Shown: positions 25,039-33,927 of the stretch, piece by piece
Layout of the letters: every line of letters begins with the position of its first letter
How positions within the stretch are numbered: the first letter of the stretch is position 1
Assembly: GCF_009708215.1 (NCBI RefSeq)
Contig: NZ_CP046175.1
Location: 434,001 to 498,000, forward strand
Source of the DNA: Occultella kanbiaonis
Lineage (GTDB): Bacteria; Actinomycetota; Actinomycetes; Actinomycetales; Beutenbergiaceae
DNA: 64,000 nucleotides
Reading direction: 5' to 3'
Notes under the pieces: generated by a model
Database searches by the model: none
What the model was told of the DNA's origin: nothing
The model's input: only the letters and a program-made list of their open reading frames with translations
Made by a program: the position numbers and the translations under genes

Positions 25039-26396
25039 TGCGGAGCGGAGGGGTAGACGCCCTGGAGCATGCCGTCGTTGAGTTGGGCGGCGAGCTCACC
25101 CATGACGGTCGCGACGTCCTCCTCGCCGGTCTGGATGCGTTCGGTCGTGGAGGTGATGAGCCGGTCGATCTCCTCGACGTTGCGTAGCTTCTGGGTGAAG
25201 TAGGTCTGCGAGTTCTCGAGCGTGTAGTCGATGACGGCGGTCTTGTACTCCGGCGGATGCGCGTCGTTGTCCGTCCACGAGGCGATCGCCTCGGGATCGG
25301 TGTAGTACTTCTCCTCGAGCGGCATCCAGAGCCCGCTGCTGAACAGGTCGACCTGATCCGGATCGGACTGGAACGCGTACAGCTCGAGCGCCTGCTCCAC
25401 GTACTCGGTGTCCGCGAAGATCGCCGTCGGTCCGCCCATCGCGGTCGTCTTGGGCGTGCCGAGGCTCGGCAGCACCCCGACCCCGAAGTCGAAGTCGGCC
25501 TGTGAGACGTCCAGGAGCGCCCACTGCCCGTCGATGGCCATCCCGAGGCGCCCGGAGGCGAGCTGGACGGCCATCGACGGTGCGTTGTTGCCGAGCTGGG
25601 ACGGCGACGGCGCGACCCGGTGCTCGTACATGAGGTCGACGAGCTTCTGGAACATGTCGATGGCCTCGGGGCTGTCGAGCATCGTGCGGGTACCGCTGGA
25701 GTCGACCACGTCGACACCGGCGCTCAGCAGCAGTCCGTACCAGGCCCCTGACCACATGCTCGCGAGCGTTCCGAACCTGGCCACCTGGGTTGGGTCGAAC
25801 CCGGCCTCGTCCGGGCGGCGGCCGCTCTGGTCGGCCGTGAGCAGGTAGGCGTTCTCGACGTAGGTGTCCCAGTCCCACGCCTCGGCGGCCGAGGCGGGTG
25901 GCGGCTGCGCGCCCGTCTCGGCGAACGCGGCGCGGTTGTAGAAGGTGATGACCGTCTCGTTCGCGCCCTGGGTGCCGAGACACTTGTCCTCCTCCCAGTA
26001 GAAGTAGGACCCGGGCAGCCGTTGCCCCAGGCTCGGATACTCGTCGAAGTGGGGCGCGAGGTCGAGCAGCTTGCCCTGCTCCGCGAGGCGGTAGGCCATG
26101 GCCGGCTGGACGTATCCCAGGTCGGGAACATTGCCGCTCGCGACGAGCGCGTTGAGTTTCGTGTCGTAGTCGGCCGGCGTGTAGACCGGCTTGATCGTGA
26201 GGTCCTCCTGGGTGTCCTGGAAGCCGGCGAGCATGGCTTCGATGGCGTCCTGCTCACCCGTCGACCCCCAGAACATGTACTCGAACTCGTTGCCGCCGCT
26301 GCACGCGGCCAGCGATCCGCCGATGCCAACGGTGGCGGCGAGGCCACCGCCGATCTTGAGGACGTCCCGGCGGCTGAGGTTCGGTGAACCTGTCAT
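25035..26396 (-). CDS. Tat lipoprotein, sugar-binding protein of CUT1 importer
   Basis: 453 residues behind AAGGAGAG. The N-terminus has a twin-arginine motif SRRDVLK (8-14) and the lipobox LAAC (Cys32). The mature part is a family 1 solute-binding protein of ordinary size (about 420 residues). It should catch the oligosaccharide that the two permeases transport and the GH127 enzymes cut. It starts 45 bases after the stop of the upstream GH127 gene and is probably on the same transcript. Confidence 0.92.
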   Translation of the reverse strand: MTGSPNLSRRDVLKIGGGLAATVGIGGSLAACSGGNEFEYMFWGSTGEQDAIEAMLAGFQDTQEDLTIKPVYTPADYDTKLNALVASGNVPDLGYVQPAMAYRLAEQGKLLDLAPHFDEYPSLGQRLPGSYFYWEEDKCLGTQGANETVITFYNRAAFAETGAQPPPASAAEAWDWDTYVENAYLLTADQSGRRPDEAGFDPTQVARFGTLASMWSGAWYGLLLSAGVDVVDSSGTRTMLDSPEAIDMFQKLVDLMYEHRVAPSPSQLGNNAPSMAVQLASGRLGMAIDGQWALLDVSQADFDFGVGVLPSLGTPKTTAMGGPTAIFADTEYVEQALELYAFQSDPDQVDLFSSGLWMPLEEKYYTDPEAIASWTDNDAHPPEYKTAVIDYTLENSQTYFTQKLRNVEEIDRLITSTTERIQTGEEDVATVMGELAAQLNDGMLQGVYPSAPQ

Positions 26397-26441
26397 GTCA
26401 CTCTCCTTCGAGTTGATGTGGATGGATCAGTCGGTGTGCAC

Positions 26442-28346
26442 TCAGGGCGCGACGGGCAGCCAGACCTTCATCGGTCCGATCTCGCGGTTCGCCCACATGA
26501 AGTAGGGGATGGCGACGATGTCGACGGCTGGTCCGTCCGGTGCTGCCCGGCCGTCGAGGACCACGGCGGGCACCCCGCCGAGGACGTCGCGGTGCTCGAC
26601 GCGCACGTTCGCGCCGACCATGACGACGTCGTCGACGAGGACGCCCGGGACCTGGTCGACCTGCTCGATCGTGTACAGGAGCGGACCGCGCCAGAGCGCG
26701 ACGGCGCCGCGTACGGCGTCGACACGGTGGTGGCCGTGCTCGGTGCGCGGGGCCATCGGCAGCCGCAGGGTGAGCCGCTGGCCGGTGTTCCAGACGCGTC
26801 GCAGGCGTGCGTAGGTGCCCGCGTCGACGGGGACGGCCACGCCGTCGACGTCCAGTTCGGCGCCCCGCGCCCAGGATGGGACCCGGATCGCGAGCTCGCG
26901 TTCGCGCCCGTCCGCCCCGGTGACCTCGACGACGACGTCACCGTCCCACGGATATCCGGTCGCGACCCGTACCGCGAGGCCGTCGCCGTCGATCTGCGCG
27001 GCGGCGAACTGGTGGATCTGGACACCGCCGTCGGTCGCCGTCGCCACGTACTGGCTGATCGTGGCGAGGGTGCGCATCAGGTTCGTCGGGCAGCAGGAGC
27101 AACCGAACCACTCGTGGCGACCGCTGGCAGCCATCCGCGAGTCGTAGGCGAGGGCACCGTCACGGACCTGGAGCGCATTGACGTAGAAGTACTTGTCGTG
27201 GTCGAGGGAGACCCCGGACAGCACGGCGTTGTAGAACTGCCGCTCGATGAGATCGGCGTACTTCGCCTCGCCCGTGGCGATCAGCAGCCGCCAGCTCCAC
27301 TGGAGCGAGGCGATCGCGGCGCACGTCTCGCCGTAACCGCGGTCGGTCGGCAACTCGTACGGGTCGCCGAACGCCTCGCCCTCCCAGCGTGAGCCGAGGC
27401 TGCCGTTGACGTACATCTTCGCCTCGACCATGTTGTCCCACTGTCGCCGCAGCGCGGCCAGCAGGGCCGTGTCGCCGTTCTCGAGGGCGACGTCGGTGGC
27501 GCCGGAGGCGAAGTAGACGGCGCGGACCGCGTGGCCCTCCGGGTAGGCCGTCTCCCTGACACCGATGCGGTCACTGAAGTACACCGAGGTCCAGCCCTGC
27601 CAGGTGGGGTCGGTGAGGGTGCCGCGGCCGCGGACCTCGACGAAGTAGGTCGCGAGGTCCAGGTAGCGGCGCTCGCGGGTCACCCGGTACAGCTCCACGA
27701 GCGCCATCTCGACGAGCGGGTGGCCACAGGTCTCCTCGCGCTTGCCCCAGCCGAACGTGGTGTCGAGGTGGTCGGCGGCGCGGCGGGCGACATCGAGCAG
27801 GACGGTGCTGCCCGTGGTGCGGTACTGGGCAACGCCGGCCTGGATCATCGTGGCCATGTTGAAGATCTCGTGGTCGTAGGAGATCCATTCGTAGCGGCCC
27901 CGCCTGCCGGCGGCCTGGTTGAACGTGCTCAGGTAGCCGTCGTCGGCCTGGGCGCGGCGGACCAGGTCGGCATACTCCGTGAGCCAGCGGCCCAGGTCGG
28001 GGTCATCGCGGTGCCCGAGTTCCCACGCGACCGCCTCGAGCCACTTGAACGCCTCCCCGTCCTCGAAGACGGGGCCGGCATGGGGCGATGCCTGCTCGCG
28101 CGCCGCGGCGTGGGTGAAGTTGTCCCAGGCGCGCTCCCGCTCGAGGTGGTCGTGGCCACGGGTGACGGACACCTGCCCGTTCTCACGTTCGAGATCCGCG
28201 AGGAACCCGCTGGTCAGCCGGATGGCGCCGAGGGGGAGCGGGCGCAGCGCGGTGGCGGCGACCGGGTCGACGGGGCCGGCGCCGGCGCTGCGGAGGGTGG
28301 CCGGGCTCGGGGCGGGACGGGCATGGGGTGAGGACGAGACGCTCAC
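26442..28346 (-). CDS. Second GH127 glycosidase (DUF1680)
   Basis: 634 residues from a GTG at 28346, chosen because AAGGAGAT stands 4-5 bases before it; the frame extends 77 codons further back, through the regulator's promoter region, which is not coding. The GH127 barrel has ETC at 340-342, CSCCPTN with the CC pair at 418-419, and a Glu at 324 spaced like the acid/base, so zinc-cysteine catalysis is complete. It lacks a signal peptide. It differs enough from the copy at 20168-22096 to act on another linkage. First gene of the operon, facing LacI across a 170-base control region. Confidence 0.9.
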   Translation of the reverse strand: MSVSSSPHARPAPSPATLRSAGAGPVDPVAATALRPLPLGAIRLTSGFLADLERENGQVSVTRGHDHLERERAWDNFTHAAAREQASPHAGPVFEDGEAFKWLEAVAWELGHRDDPDLGRWLTEYADLVRRAQADDGYLSTFNQAAGRRGRYEWISYDHEIFNMATMIQAGVAQYRTTGSTVLLDVARRAADHLDTTFGWGKREETCGHPLVEMALVELYRVTRERRYLDLATYFVEVRGRGTLTDPTWQGWTSVYFSDRIGVRETAYPEGHAVRAVYFASGATDVALENGDTALLAALRRQWDNMVEAKMYVNGSLGSRWEGEAFGDPYELPTDRGYGETCAAIASLQWSWRLLIATGEAKYADLIERQFYNAVLSGVSLDHDKYFYVNALQVRDGALAYDSRMAASGRHEWFGCSCCPTNLMRTLATISQYVATATDGGVQIHQFAAAQIDGDGLAVRVATGYPWDGDVVVEVTGADGRERELAIRVPSWARGAELDVDGVAVPVDAGTYARLRRVWNTGQRLTLRLPMAPRTEHGHHRVDAVRGAVALWRGPLLYTIEQVDQVPGVLVDDVVMVGANVRVEHRDVLGGVPAVVLDGRAAPDGPAVDIVAIPYFMWANREIGPMKVWLPVAP

Positions 28347-28426
28347 GGATCTCCTTGACACGGCGATGGGACTGGTTCGGTCCGGGCGAGCAGGAGCCTG
28401 ACACAGAAGGGATGATGAGCGCAACA

Positions 28427-28505
28427 TGTTTCCGAGAGTTTCCTGTTTTGAGATGGGGTGGTTGTCGGCAGAGCCGTTCCCGGTTGTGTAGTGTTTCCGG
28501 AAACA
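28427..28505. promoter_or_regulatory. LacI-type operator region and divergent promoters
   Basis: TGTTTCCGGAAACA at 28492-28505 is a perfect 14-bp palindrome with the central CG of LacI-family operators. A related half-site, TGTTTCCGAGAG, starts at 28427, and GTTTCC occurs again at 28438. Rightward, TTGTCG (28462-28467), 17 bases and TGTGTA (28485-28490) make a plausible promoter whose start would fall inside the operator, so the regulator would repress itself. The left half-site, roughly 80 bases upstream of the GH127 start, is placed to control the operon. Confidence 0.65.
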
Positions 28506-28516
28506 TGGGAGGCACG

Positions 28517-29521
28517 ATGACCGCGTCGAAGAAGCGCGCAACGATCCGCGACGTCGCTGCGCGCGCGGGGGTCTCACCGGGCACGGTCTCGAAGGCCCTG
28601 AATCACAGCGGGAGCGTCAGCACCGATACGCGTGCTCGGATCGTCGCGGCGGCGGAGGAGATCGACTTCCGGCCGAACGAGCTCGCCAGGAGTGTGTTCG
28701 AACGTCGCAGCTTCACGGTCGGGATGATCACCACGGACAGCTTCGAGAGGTTCAGTGTCCCGGTGATGCTCGGCGCCGAGGATGCCCTCGGGGCCGGTCG
28801 GATCTCCGTCTTCCTCTGCGACAGCCGCGACGACCCGATCCGGGAGCGTCACTACATCGACGTGCTCATGGGTCGTCGGGTCGACGGCTTCATCGTCACC
28901 GGCCGCAGCTCGAACGTGCGGGCGCCGCTGCCCGTCGAGCCCGGCTTCCCGGTCGTGTACGCGCTCACGCCCACGGCCCGGCCCGAGGACTGTTCGATCG
29001 TTGTCGACGACACCCAGGTCGGTGCCGTCGCCGGCGAACACTTCGTGCGGATGGGGCGACGGTCCGTCGCGCACATCACCGGGCCCGAGCACTTCGACGC
29101 CGTTCAGCAGCGTTCCAAGGGGCTCGCGGGTGCGCTGGCCGCGGCCGGGCTGGAACAGGCCGGCCCGACGTATCACGGCAACTGGAGCGAGGCCTGGGGC
29201 CACCAGGCGGCACAGATGGTGCTGCGCGCCAGCCCCGACGTCGACGCGATCTACTGCGGCAGCGACCTGATCGCCCGTGGCGTCCTCGACGGGCTTCGGG
29301 ATCTGGGCCGCGCCGTGCCGGACGAGATCGCCGTCATCGGCACCGACAACTGGGAGGTCATCGCCACCGGTGCGCGGCCCGCCATGACCACGATCGACAC
29401 GCAGCTCACGCAGATCGGCCGGCTGGCGGCGCAGCGGCTCCTCGATGCGATCGCGGGCCGGCCCCACTCCGGCACCGAACGCGTGCCCGGCCGCCTGGTG
29501 CTGCGCGGCTCCACGAACTGA
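28517..29521 (+). CDS. LacI-family transcriptional regulator of the GH127 locus
   Basis: 334 residues from the ATG at 28517 (GGGAGG four codons before); an ATG at 28505 lies inside the operator and is less likely. Residues 5-60 are the LacI helix-turn-helix and hinge ('TIRDVAARAGVSPGTVSKAL', 'RPNELARS'), residues 65-330 a periplasmic-binding-protein-like effector domain with 'GTDNWEVIATGARPAMTTI' as the usual C-terminal substrate loop. A repressor released by the imported sugar is the standard model. It is transcribed away from the GH127 operon and followed by a strong hairpin. Confidence 0.93.
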   Translation: MTASKKRATIRDVAARAGVSPGTVSKALNHSGSVSTDTRARIVAAAEEIDFRPNELARSVFERRSFTVGMITTDSFERFSVPVMLGAEDALGAGRISVFLCDSRDDPIRERHYIDVLMGRRVDGFIVTGRSSNVRAPLPVEPGFPVVYALTPTARPEDCSIVVDDTQVGAVAGEHFVRMGRRSVAHITGPEHFDAVQQRSKGLAGALAAAGLEQAGPTYHGNWSEAWGHQAAQMVLRASPDVDAIYCGSDLIARGVLDGLRDLGRAVPDEIAVIGTDNWEVIATGARPAMTTIDTQLTQIGRLAAQRLLDAIAGRPHSGTERVPGRLVLRGSTN

Positions 29522-29559
29522 GGATCAGGTGCGGGCCGAGCCCGCCCTGCGTCGTGATT

Positions 29560-29607
29560 GCAGACGCCGGGCGTGGCGGCCCGTCACCGCCACGCCCGGC
29601 AGTCTGC
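29560..29607 (+). terminator. Strong hairpin terminator after lacI-type gene
   Basis: GCAGAC (29560-29565) plus a 14-base arm pairs with its complement at 29587-29600 and, after one bulged A, with GTCTGC (29602-29607): about 20 base pairs around a 7-base loop. It is followed by TTC but no long T-run. It starts 39 bases after the regulator stop. Confidence 0.75.
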
Positions 29608-29659
29608 TTCACCGGCGCCGAAGCGCCGAACCCGCTCCCGTAGGGAACGGACATCCATG

Positions 29660-29681
29660 AGGAGGCCGGTACCGGCCTCCT
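29660..29681. repeat. 22-bp perfect palindrome
   Basis: AGGAGGCCGGT at 29660-29670 is followed at once by its reverse complement to 29681. It sits in the 263-base gap between a rightward and a leftward gene (29522-29784), about 50 bases after the terminator. It could be a loopless cruciform, a second terminator, or a protein site. A related CGACCTCCTGA occurs at about 29707-29717. No gene is visible in the rest of the gap. Confidence 0.6.
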
Positions 29682-29784
29682 GATACATCCCCCGATGAAC
29701 CAGCACCGACCTCCTGAAAACTAGCCGTCGGCTGGGCCCGGTGGCGATGGGGCGTTCTCCCCATGCCTCCCGGACCGCCGGTGG

Positions 29785-30708
29785 TCAGACGCGGATCACC
29801 AGCTTGCCGCGGGTATGTCCGCGTTGGTTCTCCACGAGCGCGGCCGCGGCCTCCTCGAGCGGATAGACCCGGGCGACCTCCACCCGGAGCGCGCCGGAGT
29901 CGGCGAGCTCGGCGAGCTCGCGCAGGTCGGTGGTGTCCGGCCGGGCCCAGACGTACTGGCCGCCGTAGGTGTCCCGGGCGGCGGCGTCGGTGATCGATCC
30001 GATCGTGCCGCCGGCGCGCAGCAGCGCCGGTGTGTCGTCCAGGGTGCCGCCGACCAGGTCGAGGATCACGTCCACGCCCTCGGGTGCCAGGGCGCGCACG
30101 CGCTCGACCAGGCCGTCGCCGTAGGCCACCGGCTCGGCCCCCAGTGAGCGCAGGAAGTCATGGTTCGCGGGCGAGGCCGTGCCGATCACGTAGGCCCCGC
30201 GCGCGAGCGCGATCTGAACGGCGAACGCCCCGACGCCGCCCGCGGCGGCGTGCACCAGGACGCTTCGGCCGGGCCCGACGGCGGTGCGTCGGACCAGCTG
30301 GAGGGCGGTGAGCCCGGCGAGGGGTACTCCGGCCGCCTCCTCCCAGGTCAGGGAGGTCGGCTTGTGGGCGAGGGTCCGCACCGGCGCGGCCACGTACTCG
30401 GCGAACGTGCCGCCGGAGATGACGTCCGTACGCACGTAGCCGTACACCTCGTCGCCGACGGCGTAGTCGGGAGTGTCCAGCCCGAGCCGCTCCACCACGC
30501 CGGCCACGTCCCACCCGGGTACGACCGGGAAGTGAGCGGCGACGAACGAGTCGAGGTATCCCTCGCGGGCCTTCCAGTCGACCGGATTCACGGCCGCCGC
30601 CCGGACCCGGATCAGCACGGAGTCCGGCCCGACCAGCGGCATCGGGTGGTCCTCGGTGAGCTCGAGGACGTCGGGTCCGCCGTAGCGGGAGTAGGTGATC
30701 GCTCGCAT
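29785..30708 (-). CDS. NADP-dependent oxidoreductase, quinone-reductase-like MDR
   Basis: 307 residues of the zinc-free medium-chain dehydrogenase/reductase family. The GroES-like N-terminal half has 'AAAVNPVDWKAREGY' and 'PGWDVAGVV', and the Rossmann half has the cofactor motif 'AAAGGVGAFAVQIA' near 153-166. There are no zinc-binding cysteines. Members reduce quinones or enones. It is a single gene with the regulator-less intergenic region on both sides; regulation is not visible. Confidence 0.9.
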   Translation of the reverse strand: MRAITYSRYGGPDVLELTEDHPMPLVGPDSVLIRVRAAAVNPVDWKAREGYLDSFVAAHFPVVPGWDVAGVVERLGLDTPDYAVGDEVYGYVRTDVISGGTFAEYVAAPVRTLAHKPTSLTWEEAAGVPLAGLTALQLVRRTAVGPGRSVLVHAAAGGVGAFAVQIALARGAYVIGTASPANHDFLRSLGAEPVAYGDGLVERVRALAPEGVDVILDLVGGTLDDTPALLRAGGTIGSITDAAARDTYGGQYVWARPDTTDLRELAELADSGALRVEVARVYPLEEAAAALVENQRGHTRGKLVIRV

Positions 30709-30908
30709 ACTTCGTCAACGTAGTACCCCTGCAGAACTCCGGCACCGCAACGGCCGGACCGCGGCGCCCGGATGACCGGAGCGCGGGCGTCGGTGACGGC
30801 CCGGACCGAGGCAACGCTCCGCCGTCGGGTAGCGTGAACGCGACCGGAGTGACCATGGCGAGGGCCCCACGAGGCCCGCACGGTCGCCACAACGGGGAGG
30901 GGGCGCGG

Positions 30909-31553
30909 GTGCGAGACGATGCCGGCCCGAAGCGGGCCAGGAAGAACAAGCCCGGCGACGACAGTCCGCTCAAGCCACAACGGCCGTGGCAGGTGCTGAG
31001 CCGGTCGATCTTCCGGATCGAGACCGGACCTGCGGGTGAGGTCCACGAGTACGCCGTGGACGTGGACCACTTCGATCTCGACGAGAAGGTGGCGCTCTAC
31101 CGCGACGGCCGCCAGCACCTCGTCGCAGGCACGCCGGCCACGTTCGTCGTCCCGGGCGGCGCGATCGAGGTCGCGCGGTCGACCTTCGGGGTCAGCCGGA
31201 TGCACCTGGTCGCGGACTCCGGCGAGGAGCGCGTGCTTGCACCGGACCGGCACAGCGCGGAGTACTGGCGGCTGGTCCTCGACCGCCGTCACCCCCGCCT
31301 GAGCAGGTGGATCGGACGAGTGGCCATCGGCATCCTCGTGGTGGGACTCGTGCTGTTCGTGCCGCAGCTGCTCGAACTCGTCAGCGGCATCGATGTGGTC
31401 GCCGAGAACGTCGGCACCTTCACCTCGCCCATCTCGCTGCCGGCCTGGCTGAACGTCACCCTCCTCGTCGCCGGGATCCTCGCGTCGACCGAGCGGGCGC
31501 TCACCCTGCGCAACCACTGGCTGCTCGACCTCGATACGTGGTGGCTCGGCTGA
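30909..31553 (+). CDS. Membrane protein of unknown function with soluble N-terminal domain
   Basis: 214 residues from the GTG at 30909, which has GGGGAGG seven bases upstream; earlier GTG/ATG codons (30834, 30855) have no ribosome site. Residues 1-30 are basic, 35-130 form a small soluble domain around 'YAVDVDHFDLDEKVALYRDG', then two hydrophobic segments (about 137-160 and 175-195) end in a short basic/aromatic tail 'LLDLDTWWLG'. I do not recognise the family. It stands alone between divergent and convergent neighbours. Confidence 0.65.
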   Translation: MRDDAGPKRARKNKPGDDSPLKPQRPWQVLSRSIFRIETGPAGEVHEYAVDVDHFDLDEKVALYRDGRQHLVAGTPATFVVPGGAIEVARSTFGVSRMHLVADSGEERVLAPDRHSAEYWRLVLDRRHPRLSRWIGRVAIGILVVGLVLFVPQLLELVSGIDVVAENVGTFTSPISLPAWLNVTLLVAGILASTERALTLRNHWLLDLDTWWLG

Positions 31554-31577
31554 GTCGACGACCGGCGTGGCGTGGCC

Positions 31578-32027
31578 TCAGTCCTCCGCCGGATCCTTCT
31601 CGGCGTCCTCATGAGTGGGGTGCTCCGTACCCGGCTCGTGATCCGGGGGCCCGTAGAGGGCGTAGAGCTTCAGGGGCTCGTCGCCGGTGTTGATGACGTT
31701 GTGCCAGGTGCCCGCCGGTACCAGGATCACGTCGTCATCCTTGACGTCCCGCACGAACGGGAGATCGTCCTCGGCGGGCCCCATCTCGGTGCGTCCGGTG
31801 CCCGTCTCGACCCTCAGGAACTGGTCGTTCTCCTCGTGCACCTCGAGGCCCACGTCGTCGCCCACGTCGATGCTCATCACCGTGAGCTGAAGGTGCTTGC
31901 CGGTCCAGAGGGTGCGGCGGAACTCGGTGTTCTCGACGGTCTCGGTCTCGATGTCGACGACGTAGGGTTCACCGCCATGATCCGTGGCGGTGGTGTAGGG
32001 CTCGTCCTTCGTCCGGTTCTCGTTCAT
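31578..32027 (-). CDS. Cupin domain protein
   Basis: 149 residues from the ATG at 32027 behind GAGGAGG. One small cupin barrel: 'GLEVHEENDQFLRVETGTG' is motif 1 (His/Glu metal ligands) and 'VPAGTWHNVINTGDEPLKLYALY' (in two parts, 104-126) is motif 2 with the second His. The C-terminal 25 residues are acidic and His-rich. Such single-domain cupins bind a metal and often act as isomerases or as unknown stress proteins; no more specific role can be assigned. Confidence 0.88.
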   Translation of the reverse strand: MNENRTKDEPYTTATDHGGEPYVVDIETETVENTEFRRTLWTGKHLQLTVMSIDVGDDVGLEVHEENDQFLRVETGTGRTEMGPAEDDLPFVRDVKDDDVILVPAGTWHNVINTGDEPLKLYALYGPPDHEPGTEHPTHEDAEKDPAED

Positions 32028-32167
32028 GCCGACCTCCTCGGTGCTCGTTGGCCGAGAGGGTCCCGGCGTCATCAGCGTAGGCAGGCAGCACGGAGATCGC
32101 CTGCGGAACCCACGCGTGCGCGGTCCTCCCGACGGGCAGGACGAAAGACTGGCACGCTCCGAACGGC

Positions 32168-32779
32168 TCAGAGCCAGCCGCGGTCCTCGGCGATCCGGAC
32201 CGCGGCGGCGCGGTTGGCGGCGCCGGTCTTGCCGATCGCGGCCGAGAGATGGTTGCGGACGGTGCCCTGGGAGAGGAACAGGCGGCTCGCGATCACGGCC
32301 ACCGAGGCCCCGTCCCTCGCGGCGCGGAGCACGTCGGTCTCCCGCGCCGTCAGGGGCGAGCGGCCCTCGATCAGGCTGTCCGTGGCCAGCGTCGGGTCCA
32401 CCACTCGCAGCCCCGCGGCCACGCGCCGGACCGCGTCGGCGAGCTGGGCGGCGGGGGTGTCCTTGACCACGAAGCCGTGTGCCCCGGCGGCCAGGGCCCG
32501 GCTCAGGAAGCCCGGCCTTCCGAACGTGGTGACGATCAGCACGCGCACCTGCGGCAGTTCACGGCGCAGCTGTTCGGTGGCCGTGATGCCGTCCATGCCT
32601 GGCATCTCCACGTCCAGGAGCGCCACGTCGGGCCGGTGCAACCGGGCGGCTGGCAGCACCTCGTCTCCGGAGCCCACCTCGGCGACGACCTCGAGGTCGG
32701 ACTCCAGCCCGAGCAGGGCGGCGAGGGCGCCGCGCACGAGCGACTGGTCGTCGGCGAGCAACAGCCTGATCGGGGTCAC
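32168..32779 (-). CDS. NarL/LuxR-family response regulator
   Basis: 203 residues from a GTG that overlaps the kinase stop as GTGA. Receiver domain 1-120 with 'LLADDQ' and the phosphorylated Asp in 'ALLDVEMPG' (about 53), Thr in 'IVTTFG' and Lys in 'VVKDTP'; LuxR helix-turn-helix 140-200 ('LTARETDVLRAARDG', 'SQGTVRNHLSAAIGKTG'). With the kinase it probably controls the ABC exporter encoded directly upstream; an inverted repeat before that operon is a likely site. Confidence 0.93.
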   Translation of the reverse strand: MTPIRLLLADDQSLVRGALAALLGLESDLEVVAEVGSGDEVLPAARLHRPDVALLDVEMPGMDGITATEQLRRELPQVRVLIVTTFGRPGFLSRALAAGAHGFVVKDTPAAQLADAVRRVAAGLRVVDPTLATDSLIEGRSPLTARETDVLRAARDGASVAVIASRLFLSQGTVRNHLSAAIGKTGAANRAAAVRIAEDRGWL

Positions 32780-33909
32780 CGGCCCACCACCCGGAGCCGG
32801 AACCCGGACGCCGTCGACTCGGTGATCACCCGAGCGCCCACGGCGGCGGCCCGTTCGCGCAGCCCGCTGAGCCCGTGACCGCCGGAGCCGGCGTCCTCCG
32901 GTGCGCCGCGGCCGTCGTCGCCGATCTCGACGGTGTCCGCGGTCAGGGTCACCGTGCAGGTGTCTGCCCGGCTGTGCCGGATCACGTTCGTGATCCCCTC
33001 CCGGACCGTCCAGGCGAACAGGTCCCGGAGCCTGGCCGGGACCTCCTCGACCGACGACGGCAGGTCGGCGTGGATGCCGGCGGCCCGCAGCGCGGTCCGG
33101 GCCTGGGCGATCTCGCCGGCCAGAGTCAGGTCCCGGTAGCCGGTCACGGTCCGGCGCACGTCTGCGAGGGCATCCCGGGAGAGCCGCTCGACGTCGGCCA
33201 TCTCCGCGCCGGCCCGCGCCTGATCGATCGGCAGCAGACGCTGCGCCAGCTCCGCCTTCACGGTGATGACGGTGAGCGAGTGGCCGAGGATGTCGTGCAG
33301 ATCCCGGGCGAAGGCGTTGCGCTGCTCCTCCAGGGCCAGCCGGGCGTTCTCCTCGCGGATCCGCAGGAGCTCGATGTTGCGGTTGATCGCCATCGTCAGC
33401 CCCCACACCGCGAGCGCGGCGACCCCGGTGCCGAACAGCAGGCCGCGGTCCACCTCCCAGCCCGGGACCAGGATCGTGGCGAGGTACGTCGCGACCAGGA
33501 TCGCGCCCACGCCAGCCCAGGCCCACCAGCCGGGCAGGCACATGACGGCGATCACCGCCAGGTACACCGCGGTGGTCGTGCCGACCTGGCCGAGGCTGAG
33601 GCAGATGACGATCGCCAGGGCGACCTCCACCGCGAGGGCCGCGACCGCCGTCGACCGGCGTGCGAAGGGCCGGAACGGCCCACCGGGACGGCGCCGGAAC
33701 CGCAGCGCGAAGAACACGCCCATGTAGACGGCCGCGAAGGCCACGGTGGCCACGAGACCGACCCACCCGGCCACGGTATCCCGCCGGCTCCAGGCCACCT
33801 CCAGCGGGTTGAGGAGGTAGAACAACCACACCGCGGCGAACACGACGCCCCACCGGCGTGGGCCGGTCGGGGCGTCGCTGCTCGGGCGGTCGGCGGTCAC
33901 GACCGTCAC
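32776..33909 (-). CDS. Sensor histidine kinase (HisKA_3, DesK/NarX-like)
   Basis: 377 residues, GTG start. Four to six membrane helices fill residues 20-175 with only short loops outside, so it probably senses the membrane or an intramembrane signal. The coiled-coil and HisKA_3 box 'FARDLHDILGHSLTVI' with the phospho-His follow at about 205-220. The HATPase domain ends the protein with the G-boxes 'GDDGRGA' and 'GGHGLSGLRERA'. It follows the permease gene by 18 bases. This arrangement of exporter plus DesK-type system is common in actinobacterial antibiotic sensing. Confidence 0.92.
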   Translation of the reverse strand: MTVVTADRPSSDAPTGPRRWGVVFAAVWLFYLLNPLEVAWSRRDTVAGWVGLVATVAFAAVYMGVFFALRFRRRPGGPFRPFARRSTAVAALAVEVALAIVICLSLGQVGTTTAVYLAVIAVMCLPGWWAWAGVGAILVATYLATILVPGWEVDRGLLFGTGVAALAVWGLTMAINRNIELLRIREENARLALEEQRNAFARDLHDILGHSLTVITVKAELAQRLLPIDQARAGAEMADVERLSRDALADVRRTVTGYRDLTLAGEIAQARTALRAAGIHADLPSSVEEVPARLRDLFAWTVREGITNVIRHSRADTCTVTLTADTVEIGDDGRGAPEDAGSGGHGLSGLRERAAAVGARVITESTASGFRLRVVGR

Positions 33910-33927
33910 CGTAGTCCCACCGCTGGG

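Noticed and set aside
27531-28331. Long rightward frame opposite the GH127 gene
   Set aside because: High G+C antisense shadow; low-complexity protein with no motif, fully inside a convincing gene.
28347-28577. N-terminal extension of the upstream GH127 protein
   Set aside because: It would code through the LacI operator and the regulator start; GTG at 28346 has a strong ribosome site.
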